64,000 nucleotides of DNA from Glycine soja (lineage: Eukaryota > Streptophyta > Magnoliopsida > Fabales > Fabaceae), in assembly GCF_004193775.1 (NCBI RefSeq), contig NC_041008.1, positions 9,254,731 through 9,318,730 on the forward strand, written 5' to 3'. A program made the position numbers and the translations under genes. This document shows, piece after piece, positions 22,636 through 36,499 of the stretch; positions within the stretch are counted from its first letter, which is position 1; the number at the start of each line of letters is the position of its first letter. Below the pieces are notes generated by a model. That model worked only from the letters and a program-made list of their open reading frames with translations, was not told the origin of the DNA and made no database searches.

Positions 22636-25600
22636 CTAAACGATGTCATGATGGATGAGAAATTCAGTGATACATGGATACAGTTGATCTGCAGCCTGCA
22701 ATATGGAGTGTAAAGCGACAAAGTTATGAAAATCCATATCTTGAAAAATGTCAAGTTGGTTCAAATAAGTATTCTTGCAACTCATTTTCAATAAAATAAT
22801 AATTGGAACAATCATACCAGACGACCACCCACTAAGTCATAGTGGGCATAGTGTGGACCACCAGGCTCCCCAAAGACTTTGTATGTAACCAATTCTTCAG
22901 GAATAAGCTTCACCGTTTCTGCTTCACATTTATCATTATACTCATCACGAAAACTAAAAAATGAGGAGTACTAGCTACACACTTTATAACACTCTTTTTC
23001 CAACATGATCTTTCTTATTGGTTGAGTTTCATGTGAGTCTCACTAGTTTGGGAATGGAACCTATCAAATGCAAAATGTGACCCAAATATTTAGTGAGACT
23101 CAAATGAATTTCATCTAATATGTCATAAAAAGAGCGTTAGACAGTGTATTGTTAGCATTTTTATTTAAAGGATTGGCTAATGCAGTTTTAATACCATATA
23201 CAGCTTCAGGAGGGCAGATTAAGTCTCGGTCACCAGCAATTGCTAAGACAGGAACATTACTTTTGTGGAGATGGTCCTTGTAGAAGAATGTTCCACTCCT
23301 GTCACGTAAACCACCTTTTTGGAAAACTGATGATAACTGCAAGAGAAGCTTGGAAGGTACGGTATCTGTAAATTATGGTCCAGTTGTCAATAGTGGAACA
23401 ATGCAAAGTTTGCAAGAGAAAAATTGTGACAGCATACACAGATCACACAATTTAAGAAGTTACAGAAAACACAAATTAAAGCCTGAAAGATCTAACATTT
23501 ATCTATGACTGTAAACTAAAACACAAACTAACATTCAATGTATGGATTTGATTAAAAGACTGGCATTTATATAAAGCTGCCAGATCAGGCAAGTTAAGAT
23601 TGAAATAAAAGGACCAAATCAACTATTAATTTAGCATCCTAGCTATAAGAAATTGACCAGGAGAATAGTCATATAAGGAGTATTTTAGTTATATTCCTAG
23701 CCAATGTGGCATGTGGGACATCTTAACACACGTCCCTTATTCTTATGCCCGGGACTAGATATCTGGTGCGTAATTTTTGCAAGACCAGACCTTTATGGGT
23801 GGCAGAACATCAAGACTAGAGAGACTCAGAAACTGTATTATAAATAGATTGGGACAAACTCACTTCCAAAAGTTAACTCAAACGATGAGGGTTTCCTAAG
23901 TCTTATCAGTCGTATTCTGATCGTATTCTTAGCCAATGTGTGACATCTTAATACCAGCATTAGCTTGATTTAGTTGAAACTCGAAATAGATAAATAGAAG
24001 ATCCAGTTGGGGCTGTAGCATACTTCAGTTAAGTCTGCCAATAAACTTAAATCTTATCAAAGGAAAAGGAGGAAGAGGACTGTAGCTACACAAATTAGTT
24101 TAACTGGAGCATCCACAAGAGTATGATAAAAAGTTTATAGATATTACTGTTGCACAGATTTATAGTGCAAATTGCACAGTGAAGAATTGAAATGCTGCTG
24201 AGTGCTGACTAGTATTTGCAATAAGCTGAAGGGCATGGATCACCTCTTAATTTATTTTAGACGAAACATATAACGATGTATTTCTCAATGGAAGTCCCTG
24301 ATGCCCTACTATGTACAGTTTCATAAGCAATTTTTTTGCTAAAAAAGTGCACAGATATTTTGTTGAAAGACACTCTGTAGTCTGCACAAAAAGTTGCCTG
24401 AGAAAAAATTGGAACTTACCGAAGTTGTTCAAAACAAGCTTCTCAAATAGATTTTGGTCCATCATATCTTGAGCTGAAATCTGAGAATTTAGCCAAGAAA
24501 AAACATATGGAGGATAGCTTGCAAGGGGATGAACAGTAGCCATCAATGGCCCAACTGGAATAACAGGAATGTTCAAAGCTCGAGTAGGTTCTGCCTGCAA
24601 ATTAAGGCATAATCTACTTAGTTTTTGTTATCTTTAGCTTAGAGACATATCACTAGCATGGAATAAAACAAATAATTTTTTTCACCACACAATCAGTTTC
24701 TTTAAATACTTGCCAGGGGTAAAAGCAACTTGAGAGATGATCTTGAAGGGGTATAGTCAAGTGACGATGCCAAAGTAACAACAGATGCCAACCCAGAATC
24801 CTTTCCATCAAAACCTGACATAATTTATGTAGCAAAGAAGAAATACCAATCAACACATTGATTCCCAAGAATAATTTGCAAATAGGGTCCTTCACTAATC
24901 ACAATTCACAACAATGCGGTTTGTATTCCACGCAAGATCTCAACCAGTCCGGAAAACTTCTCACATGATCAAAGAGGGAGGTGACATGCTTGGCAAGAGA
25001 TATTTATATTTTAAATGTCATCCACTTAGGTTGTAGAAAATAACTAAGAATATTTATTGTTTTGTTCTTAAAAAATAGTGATGTGTGAAATAATTAACCT
25101 ACAAATATGTCGCTCTCAATAAAAAAAGAATGGGCATAATAATCTAAAGCTCATAAGGTTTATAATGCCCTTCAAATGCTGGGCAATGAACTAGATGCAG
25201 CTATTGCAAAACATTAAAAGCACTTGGTTCCACTATAATTTCAAAATAAAATGATTTATTCAATACATTAAAGATAAATGTTGCATTGGACCATTGAAAA
25301 TTCTAGAATCATGTGACTAATTGCAATGAAGTCAAAGAAAAATGAAGGTTGTAGCTACGTAATATTTTAGCATGCTTTTATAGGTAAAGGTATGAAATTT
25401 ATCAAATTAAAATAGAAAGTGAAATACACAAAGCAACCATGATAAATTTTGTGTAAACAAACTTGCACCAAAAACCAAGCAAATTTGAATTTTGATATAT
25501 CTGCCAAATAAATCATGAATGAAAAGTAACAAAGCCCCATCACTGAAGTTGCAGAAGAAATAAAATAGCAGATCGTGGGACTTACAACAACTTGAAAGCT

Positions 25601-27599
25601 TTGCATACAACAAGATACCCCCCATTGAGTGACCAATTGCCAGCAATTTTCCATCTCTTGGTTGGCATTGAGCCCTTATGTACTCCATCTAATGTACGAA
25701 TGTATGAAATCAACAATTGAAAAACTAATTTAATTAAAACATCCAAAAAATTTATGCCAATATATAACAAACAAATATTAACATTACACCAAAGAAGTAA
25801 CAAAATAGTTAAAAGTACAGATCTTGTTAAATTAAAAGTAATGTATCCCAAAGGAAAGTCATCTCACGGCAGCAGGTAAGTCCTCTTCCAAATAATGGTC
25901 AAAGTCCCAATCATACTTGACCATCAGCTCAAGCTGTTTCTGGAACTCTTCTAGAGTGGCAGATAAACGGTCTTGCAATTCTAAAATCTGTGCTGGGAAC
26001 AGCCGCTGACCTTCAATCATACCTCGAAGTCTCCGATTGAAATCCTTGATTTGACCGGCAATTGCAGAGTTCTGTCCTTCCAACAAATCTGTAAATATTA
26101 ATTTTCATATTAGTGGTTCATATAATCATACAATATTAAAAATGAAAAGTTCCTAAGATCACTTCACCAACCTCCATTGAGAAATCCTGCAAGCCTTTCA
26201 GATATCCTTGTAAGAACCTCCATGAACCTTGTCGTTAGCCGCATTTCCTTGTATTTAGTTACTACCTCTGATCCTCTCCTTTTCATATGAGGAACTTCTG
26301 ATACAAAAGAAGCACCGAGGTTCTCAAGTCCCACTGCTGTTGCAGAAGAAGCACTGCTTTCGCCAATATCATCATTAATAACAGAATCAATCTTGGAAAA
26401 ATTCTTGAGGCACTCCTCATCTTCCTCCAAGCTATCTCCAAGTGTGCTCAACCCAGCACCTCGAACCTCAAGAATCCATGTATCGAAACCTTGTGCTGAC
26501 ATGTACCGAGCAAATGAAGACTGAACACAAACAACATTTACTCATCACACATCCTTTAACATTGTAGACTAGAAAAGACTATTGTCACAAAATCATATAA
26601 CCAAACTTTAGGTTTTAATTCTAGGGCACACACAATTATACTCAAAAACTAACACAACAAAAACATGGAACCCAGTTTTTAATAAATGGTCTGTGACCAT
26701 AATTGGTGCCTAATTTGTCTATATTTGTAAGCAATTTTCTGCAACATTGAGGATCGTGATAAAACTACAATTTAAAACCTTGCATGGAACTATGCAAGTA
26801 ATGTTTAATGGGTGCAAAATCAGCATTATAATCATTCCAAAAACAAAGCTCTATGAGTTTTCAATGGAAGCAAGGTCACCTCAGGAGAGAGATCATAGCC
26901 TATTGCATTGGTTGCAACCCCTGACAACAACAAAAGCGGGTGATTCCTCGACGGGGCCTGCAAAGCACATGCAAAAGTTTATGCCTTCAACAACAACACC
27001 TTTGAATTTTGAGAATCTAACGTAAAAAAAAACAATGTTTTAAAAAATTGTCTGCCACCGGCATTTCAACCACAACGTCAAGATTGTTTAGCTATCGTGA
27101 TCGCAATTGTAGCTACATCGGTCGCATTTGCGAACAATTTTTCGCAACCGCGACCGCAATTTAAAACCTTGAGAAAAATGTGCCAAAAATGTAGCTTTCA
27201 GCCTTTTTTTTCCCTATGTTTTTCGATAAAAACGAGGGAATTCGAAGACACCCAGAAGCAATATATCATTGCATTGCCAAAAGGGTATTCACAGAATACA
27301 AAAAGTGGAGAACTTGGGAAGAGGGGAACCTCAGGAGAAGGACGGTAGCGCCACAGAGCGAGCTTCCAATCGGAGTTCGAAACCGCGACGCGGTGAAGCT
27401 CGTCGGCGGTGCATATCGACCGCCGCTTATCGCCTTTCTTCTCCATTCGCACGCCGTGGAAAGCCGCATGCCTCGCCGGAAACGGCGGCGACGCCCGCCG
27501 GCGGTTTAAACTAGAGGAGAGTATTCGGGTTTGACGTTTCGGATCGGGTCGTGGCGGGTCGATCCAGTAGAATCCGGCGCCAATGTGGTTAAGAAGCAT
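22636..27599 (-). CDS. Alpha/beta-hydrolase family protein (At1g73750/At1g15060-like), ten exons
   Basis: Minus-strand exons: 27330-27446 (or from 27599), 26880-26957, 26172-26520, 25868-26088, 25586-25688, 24714-24814, 24420-24594, 23195-23365, 22818-22918, 22636-22695. The frame is continuous to TAG at 22638-22636, giving 491 aa from ATG 27446 or 542 aa from ATG 27599. Landmarks: DWKLALWRYRPSPE, HPLLLLSGVATNAIGYDLSP (oxyanion strand), GFDTWILEVRGAGLS, DWDFDHYLEEDLPAA, nucleophile elbow IGHSMGG (Ser276 of the short form), AGDRDLICPPEAV (acid Asp427/429), and GGPHYAHYDLVGG (His461/464). A complete Ser-Asp-His triad is therefore present. The substrate is unknown for this plant family. The longer start adds a Arg/Ser/Pro-rich stretch that could be a plastid transit peptide. 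Intron 6 appears to use a GC donor. Confidence 0.9.
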
Positions 27600-30500
27600 T
27601 TTTTTTTCTTTGATGTTTAGTGAACAAAAACACGTTTTATTTTTTATTTTTTATTTTTGTTTTCTTCTCTTGGGAAGTTTGTAACTTTGGTAATTTGGTT
27701 GGGTTGGTTTGCCTTACACTTTTTGTTTGTTGATTCTTATAGTAAACGGAACTACGTGAAGATAAGAAGGAAGAAGCATCATTATGGGTTGCCAAATCTG
27801 GTGTAAGTGTAACCGTGTAAGAGAGGTCAATTGGGTTGGAAATCTTCTACGTAAAGAAGCATAAATAACCATGTATTAATGGAATTAAACATGTAATTGA
27901 GTTTAAAATTGGAATTAGAGCTTAAAATTGCAATTATAAGGTTGGAATTTTTTTAAAAAATCTGAGTTAGGATTCTGAAATCTAATTTTGTAGAATTTTA
28001 AATTATTATAATTCTTGGGTTCATTTGGCAGTTGGAATTATTGTAATTTAGAGTGTAATTCCAATTTTAATCTTATCAAAATTGAAATTGGTTTGAAATT
28101 ATAAAAAGAAGCCCCCGCAATATAACAAACATAGGTCCAAATGCCCATTAGGAGAAATTTTCATATTTAATATAAGTTCATATTTTAAATAGAATTATTT
28201 CAAAAGAAAAATACATGTGAGAAACTAAAAAAAAAGATAGAGATTAGCTAGGGATAAGGGTGTAATCTTATTTAAGGACTAAAATATCCAACTTAATTAA
28301 TAATATTGAGAACTAATTTAGATGTTTATTAAAAAATGAGAGGAGAAATTAGACAAACCCTCTCCAATGTTTCTTGAGATTGCACACGATTCGTTTTTTT
28401 TTTTCCAACATTTATAATAATGTTAGAGTAATATTTTTCAAATGATTAAGTGGTGTTGGTGTAAGAATAAAAAAAGAGGATATGAAGAAGAATTTGACGA
28501 AACCTCAAAAAAGATTCATTAGTATAATTTAGTTTAAAAAATAAAACTTTTATATATGTTAACAATCAATCCCTAAAAGTAAATCGATCGGTTGAATTCA
28601 TGAATGACATGAAAAGTCATACATTATGAAACTTTTTTTTAAGTCCAATAATGACAACAAAATTAAAATTTATACCTAAACTATCCAACCACTCGGACGA
28701 TATAGAATACTAAATTTTAATTTTAAAATTTATACTGATATAAAATACAAAATTAAATATTTTTAGGCTTTCACAATTTTGATTTGTATGAACTTTCAAC
28801 TTACGATAGTCACAAATTAAATTATAATCAAATTATTTTGGGTCATTTACCAGTGTAGTGTAGTAATTGATGATTGTACAATTAGAACAATTCAAATAAA
28901 ATTTAATTATTTATTTATAAAATTCTTCTATATCTTTTGTAAATAAATGTCATAAGATATGACACTTTGTTAAAATAAATAAACAAATATTTTTTTTTAT
29001 TAAAGTTCAATCAAATATTAACAGAGAGGGATATATTTCCATCAAAGATAAAATCTTGTATAATTTTCATTTTTAAGATCTAAATTTTAGTAAATTAAAA
29101 ATGTTAATAAATAATGTTATATAATTATTTTATTAATTTTTCATGAATAAATGTCATAAGAAATGAAACTTTATCAAAAATAAATGAATAAGCATTTTTT
29201 TTGATTAATTTTGAATTAAATATTCGCACAGAAATATATTTTCATCAATGATAAAATCTTGTATAATTTTCATGTGTAAGATCTAAATTTTAGTATATAG
29301 TAAAAAAATTTATTAAATAATTTTGTATAATTATGTTATAATAATCATTCTAAAAGATACAACAATTTCATATTATTTTCAAACTAAATATGCACCAAAT
29401 AAAATTTATAAGAAATTAAATTCATATAGTTAGTGTAAAAATTTAATTGCAAAGTATTTTTTATTAATTTGGCTGGAACAAATATGTCAGTATTTAAAAG
29501 ATAGTTATTATTAATGTATAAAAATGATATTAATTACATTTATTATTTTAGATAGAATATGGTGTTACCATATGATATCATCGTATATTTATAAAATCTT
29601 CTTTTATATAATATAGTATATTATTATTAAAACTAATCAATTTATCGTACATAATAATTTATAATTCGATGAGTGTAGAAAATTTATTCAACTTCTTGAT
29701 TAACATTTATGAACTTATAAATAATTTTTTAGGAATATTAAAATTTTTATATCAATTGAAAAACTTCCATACTTTAATTAAAAGTTAACCCAAATTTCTC
29801 AAATAAAAAAAAGTTAACCCAAATTAAAACTTGATTTATCAATTGGTGGTTGAATTAAATAGTACATATATTTTATTCTTTTCAAATAAAGTTTTCAGTT
29901 TGAGTAATTTTATGCACCGAAAGAGAACTGCATTGATGATATCACCATAATGTAAATTTTTTCGACTCAAATATCCTCCAACATGTAGTCTAAAAGAAAA
30001 ATTAAAACTTAATCACCAATTTGTAGGAAGGCTACGAGTTAATGGGTTAATTTCCGTATGAGGTTCTTTGAACAGAATAAAAGAAATGAACTAGTGTGTG
30101 TTGGAAATTAGAGGGTGCGCTAGGGTTCTTTATCTTCAGAAAAAGTTAACTTTTAGTAGGGTCCTAAACTTATCCACTTATGAATAGACGTTAAGGGTCA
30201 GTTTGTTAATTTGTTAAAAATGAACGAATGAATTAGGCGAACCAGTGGACCAATATGGAAAGAAGATTTATCAAGTGCTATCCTCAATTCTCATAGCTTT
30301 TGTCAGTGGTTTGTGATTGTCTTTCTAGTTTTCAAAATTGTCTCGTATTGGGAGATGTTTTTGGCTAAAGCCTGGTACGAGAGAGAATGAGAGATGAATC
30401 AAGCTAATAAGTTTATGTATCAAAGTTCATTTGATTTCGTCTCTTATATATGCACTTATACATAGTGCATGTGAGTGATTGATTATTCTAATCCAAACTG

Positions 30501-33500
30501 AAAGTGTTGTTTGTTACTCATGTTTTGGAACCGCTGAAAAGGATGACTGAAACATTTAATTAACCATAGAGATTGAATAAACAAGAAAAATTGTAAAAGG
30601 ATTTAGAAAAAAAAATTAACAATTATTTTGTACATTGAAATATAATATACTCCACAAAATAATGTTTTTAAATTTTGAGATCATATCAAGCACAGATAAA
30701 AATTTTAGAGTCGTATCTATTAAATTATAACAAAAATATTGTATGATTAAAGATGAAAAATAAAAAACATAGGTGAAGAAACACATTTTGGCATTACAAC
30801 TAATTTTTAAGAAGCTAATTATAATCCTAAGAATAACATTTGCGACGTATTACTCGCGTATTTTTTTTGGCCTAAGTAATAAAGTTTGCATTGCAAACTT
30901 AAATTAATTTTGCACTGTTATTTAATTATAAATCTTTATATATCATAAAATTATTTATTTTATAATAATAGTTATTTTAAAAGTTATATTAAATTATAAT
31001 TTTAGTCCTCCTATAATTTTAAATCTATAATTTTGATTTTTTTATTGTTTAAAATAAACTATTTTGATCATTGAGCATTTAAAATTAAATGAGAACTTTG
31101 ATGTTATAGATTTCACGCTAACGTGATATATATGTAGGGTAACATAATACTTATATGACAATGATTAAATAAAATAAAAAAGGTCTTCATAGAAGTTTAA
31201 CTAATGATCTTTTATTATTTTAAAATAATAATTTATTAAGGCACTTATTTTGTTTAATAAATTTATAAACACTATTTTCTATGCATTATTACTTGAGAGT
31301 TTTTCTTTTAATTATAAAAATTTATGAATTAAACTAAAATATTTAATATTTAATTTTACATGTATTTATTTTTATTATAAAATTTTATTTTAATGTAAAA
31401 TAATAAATTATTATATATAAAAATATGTTCTTATTTTATTATAGTTTTTAAAAACTACATAAACTAATATAAATTATTTTAAAAATTATTTTATGTTATT
31501 TATATAAATGACGTATATTTAAAATAATAATTAAATAATATAAAAATAAAATTAAAAATTTATTAATTTTTATAATTTAAATAAAAAATTTATTATTTAT
31601 ATTTAAAAATAAATTTACATAATTTTGTAAATTACATAAAATAATTTACATATTAATTTATGCAATGTTCTTGATTTATATAAATAGTATAAAAAACAGT
31701 TAAAACAAAAATATTAAACATGTATGTTTTCTAAAAGATTAAATATTTAAATTTTATTAATTTATATAATTAGAATAAAAACATTTACATAATAAAATAA
31801 ATTTATGTAATTTGTGTAATTTACATATTAATTGGTGTTATTATATAATTTATATGATTAGAGTACAAAATAATTTGTATATTAAAATCAATTTACAAAA
31901 TAATTTATAGATTAATTTATGAAATTTAATTTTAAATTGGTAAAGTTTTAAAATTATATAAAATAAAACTAAAAAGATTTATATATTAAATATTTTTTAA
32001 TTTATAAATTTTTATAACTCAAAAAAATTAATAACTTTTAACTAATGATATATATCAAACAATATTTATAAAGTTAAATAAACAAAGGAATTATTTTAGT
32101 GATTTATCTTTAAATAAAAGATTATGAGTTTAAGATATTTTTTTTTAACTTATTGTCACATAAGTGTTATATCAATAATTTACATAAAGTTAATATCGAT
32201 ATAACTCTTGATCTAGAAATAAGAGATCAAAATTAAAATATAATCTAATACTTTTTGTTGATTCACCGTTTAAAAGTTTCTATACGAATAATATGTCATC
32301 ATTAAATTCATGAAAATTTACCGGCTAGGCTAAAATGTGCAAATCCTTCAAGGGGGGTTTTTCGCATGCACTAGGTTAAATTCAATGCTACTTTGTATGA
32401 TTAGGAGAGTATAAAGTTTACTTATGAATCATATTTAAAAAGAGTTTCCTTAAAAGTCACCTCCAGATGGAGATATTTCCTGTTTTAATTTTTAAGCCAA
32501 TTTTAAAAACTTCATTATGAATTCGGCATTTAACAAATGTTTTACAACTAAGCCTAGCTAAGTACCTATATCACAATTCACAGCAATTATCACAAAACTT
32601 GTATAAATCTCCTTAATTAGGTTGTCAATTATGGCATTGTTTTCTAATGAAAATGTATTATATAATGTCTTTATTATTTGTTACGTCTGTTGATTAAACT
32701 TTATGGGAGGATAAGTGACCTAATCGCAAAGCAAAGACAGGCATGTCATATCAAGAAAAACCTGATCACACGTCATGAAGCATCATGCATGCTAAAAGAG
32801 CTACGATAATTGAATGAACCTCTCGCATCATGCAGAGTTTTTGGTTTAATATGGTAAAAAAATGACTTTTCATGTCATGAAATGGAAATCTCATACTCCC
32901 CTCTATTTTTTTTTTCATATACCTTAAGTCACAGCATAACAATAAATAAGCTATATCACTATATATGTTTCGACTTTCAAGAACAAATGGGCGAATATGC
33001 TACAATTAATGTGGTATCTCCGTTTAAGTCTATGCTTGCAATAAAATATATTAATCATTAAAAGACACAAAGACACGTCCTAATTCAGGTTCCATAGATG
33101 CAAGTGAAAACTGCGCGTTTTAGTCTGTGGATCTTGAACTACAGCTAGATCTTGGGCACGTTGCATGCATATTCATAGATTCTCTGCTTTGTATTTATAT
33201 ATGCCCATAATAAATGTCAAATAAGAGTGATACTTTCATCATGTCTATTTTGTAGCAATTCTTTGTGTAAAAGACAAATATAGCTTATTTGGTTTCACAT
33301 CTGGTTTTTCACTTTTTCACATTTAATGAAAAGCTAACAGTTGTAACTTCTACATTTTTCAAAGGTGATTTCTTACTACTTAAATGGTTTTCAAGCATGG
33401 TGGAAGTCATTCCAATGATTATGACTTTAAAAAGTTTAAGACTCACGACACAAATTTCATAACTAACCAATCTTTCACTAACCATCTTTATAAAAGCATC

Positions 33501-34215
33501 TGTTAGTTAAAGAACAAATGCTGTTAAGCTAATAAAGATTTCAATGACAATCCTTTTCTTATAAACCGCATGTTAGGATATCCACAATTCCACTGAGTCA
33601 TTTTCTTTTTGGATTAATCAGATTCAATTTATAGACCTCTCTTTTATTATATTACTGGAACCACTTTCGCGCACTATTTGAGCATTTAGCATAGCTAAGG
33701 TTAACTTATGCTCAATCAAGACAAAGTGTAGAGATAATCAAATAGCTGAATTACTTCACGAAATCTGATGTTGGTTTTGTTAATCAGAAGAAAACAAAAT
33801 AAACTTGACAGTCAAGTGACTCCAAATCTAAAACAATATAATAACATTTGGATAGAAAAGCAATAAGAAAAAGGTCCCTCAATAAAGCTAATGGCAACAA
33901 CTTGCTTTATTCAACTGAGTAAACTGTGACGACCAGAAAAAGCTAAGTTTGCAGAATATGATCTTACATGTCATTCATTTCATTATAGATAAAAAAGAAA
34001 TAACCTATGCTTTACTCCTTATTTCCTTTTTTTTTTTTCTGTAGAAATTAGGGTGCATATGTTCATGGTTAAAAAATGAAAGTAAAGTCTAATTGCCCCT
34101 CACCCCACCCCTCCCCAACATGCCTCCACCAAACTCATTCATTCATTTTTCTCCACTTTTTGATTCATACTGGTTGTGATGCTCTAGTTGGCTGCTGAAT
34201 GTTGTCTGCAGGAAA
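27600..34215. other. Long AT-rich intergenic region
   Basis: Divergent upstream DNA of the hydrolase at its left end and 3' flank of the PB1 gene at its right end. The centre (28100-32300) is extremely AT-rich with only short open frames. One tandem duplication (28941-29340) is visible. I found no gene, RNA or intact mobile element. Confidence 0.6.
28941..29340. repeat. Two-unit tandem repeat of about 200 bp
   Basis: 28941-29133 and 29145-29340 share AATAAATGTCATAAG, then GATAAAATCTTGTATAATTT, then TAAGATCTAAATTTTAGTA in the same order and spacing, with dispersed substitutions. Confidence 0.8.
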
Positions 34216-36336
34216 CTATTTTGAAGCATCTGATAGTGCTGCAGCAGCTGCAGCTGGGGTCATGGATTGGTACTGAGGAAGCAATGGAGCAGTGGTGGTT
34301 TGTTGAGTGTAGTAAGCTTGGTCTTGCACATGGCCACCATATTCATAACCATAATTATTATTAGTAGTAGTACTAGAAGGAGCCACAGCAATGGACTGTG
34401 GTGGATGATGGAACTGATGCAAACCCACATACTGTGGTTGAAATTGGTTGGTAGGTATTGGAGCATATCCAGAATTTGATGCCATAGTAGAGCTAACTGA
34501 CTTGGTGGGGTAAATAGGTGGAGTACCATCTTTGTATGCTGCTGAGGTAACAATACTTTGTGGCATTAATGACCTGCTTGAAGCTACCACATTAGGATCA
34601 GCTATATTGGGCTGCAATGCCATGTTGTAGGGTTGTGTTACTTGTGTAGGTCCAACTGGCATTACATAAACTGGGTACTGTTGTTGACCAATTGGAGGGT
34701 GAAGTTGTTGAGGTTGTGGTGGGGCATAAACTGGGTAGTATGATGAAACTGGCACTGGACCTGTGGCTGCTGGGTGGTGGATGTAGTGAGTGCTGGCATG
34801 GACAAATGGCTTCTGCTGCTGGAAATGTTGCTTGTTTGGATCCAATTGTGGGGGTAATGTGTAGCCAGAATCTTGAAGTTGTCCTTGGACCTGAATCATC
34901 TGATCAGATATTTCACTCTTGGCATTTGGCATAGCAACAATTTTGTTGTCTAGTAGTGCAGCTTGGACTTGATCTTGGTAGTAAACAGTCTTGGAGAAAG
35001 AATTTGCAGCTGCAATACTACTATCACTGAAAACATTCACCAGAAAACAATACTTTCAAAACACATTATCATCACCGAAGTTAAAATTTTCAAATTTGTG
35101 ATTTTTCCTTAAAAACCACTATATTGATTATTGACAATAGCAAAAGAAAAAAAGAAAAAAAACAAAGAAAGAAAGAAAAAACCAAAAAGGTTAATATACT
35201 AAAATGACAGAAGTCACACACCTTGCAACTGAATCAGGTGAAGGCAAACCCACACCACCACTAGTCCTTGGCTGCACAAGCTGCAATGGTAAAGGGGGCT
35301 TCTGAAACCCGGGATCTGATCTGTCATCCTCACAAACAACTCTATTCATCACATTATCACTAGTAGTAATCACCCCAGCTGATGCCATAGTCACAGATGC
35401 AGGAATTACAGGCACAGCCACTGCAGAAGAAACAACATTCACCAATCCATCATCTGGCTTCACCCCACTTGCAATTGTCATCTGAGCAAATTGCTCCTCC
35501 ACCACCAAACCAACCTTATTCTCTTGCTGAAGCCTACTACCATTGTCATCAACATGAACCCGAATTGGAGGCAGATTAACCAGAGAAGGAGAGAAAGAAG
35601 GAGAAGAAGAACTGTTCTCCATCATAGGCGAACCAGGTGTTGATTGCACTTGCACCACTTCAGGAAAATTCTTAACCTTGTTAGCATCAGGCAAAGACTC
35701 CAAGTTGTTGCTTGAACCACTAGCACTAACACCACCAACACCAACACCATCAAGGTTAACAAAAGAATCCCCGGCAGCAGAATCTGACACCACTCTTGAT
35801 ATCATGCCAGAGTTGTTGAGTGCATCAACAAACCATGTCTCCGACTTGGCATCATCAAGGAGTGACCCCATTGAAACTGTGGCCTCAGGTTTGGTGAAGA
35901 ACAGGAACACCCTGAGCCGCGAAGAAGCCGAACCTTTTGCCATTATCCGATCATACTCTTCCACCATGTTGTCAAGGTCTTCATCAGTGGTGACAGTGAT
36001 AAGACTCTCAAGGTCTTCATTGGGAAGCTGGTACTTGAGTGTGAAGGGTCTTCCATTGAGGATAGTTCGGGAAAGCCGTGAACATAGATCTTTCAACGAC
36101 GAGTGGCGGTCCACCACCACGATCCTCGTGTCGCCACCGATGTAGCTGAGAGATTTGTCGTGAGGGCGTGGCATAATGTGGCCACCGTAGCTGCACATGA
36201 GGCGCAGCTTGGCACCAGGAACCGCCGGTAGAGTCTCATCAGTCCACGTTTCCGCAACGCGGAAACATGGAGAAAAGGACTCTACCGATTCGGGATGGTT
36301 TTTTTGAGTGGCGGCAGAGAGGGGTGGAGGATCCAT
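34216..36336 (-). CDS. PB1 (octicosapeptide/Phox/Bem1p) domain protein, two exons, 641 aa
   Basis: Exons on the minus strand are 35222-36336 and 34216-35026. The intron is GT-AG and splits an AGT Ser codon; the stop is TAG. The PB1 domain spans about residues 43-130: AKLRLMCSYGGHIMPRPHD with the basic Lys, GGDTRIVVVDRHSSLKDL, FTLKYQLPNEDLESLITV, and the acidic OPCA motif TTDEDLDNMVEEYDR. Both a basic and an acidic face are present, so it could form head-to-tail PB1 oligomers. The rest is Ser/Val-rich and then Gln/Pro/Tyr-rich (QPQQLHPPIGQQQYPVYV, Ala-rich tail), with no other domain. It resembles the At5g64430/At5g09620 group, of poorly known function. An in-frame ATG at 36498 would add 54 residues, but the family start fits 36336. 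Confidence 0.9.
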
Positions 36337-36499
36337 TAGGAGTAGTGGTGGAGTGGATCCTCTGTTTTGCTCTGTTTTGGGGGCAGAGTGGTAACAGAGG
36401 AGAAACAGAGTTAGTGGGGGTGATATTCTTATAGGTTGGTGCATGTGGCATTTATTCCTTCTTTTTCTTTGGAATGTAACTTTATGAGTGTAAAGCAAC

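Noticed and set aside
27269..27514. Plus-strand frames opposite the hydrolase first exon
   Set aside because: They are shadows of the GC-rich exon, whose minus-strand frame matches the hydrolase family and joins exon 2 in frame.
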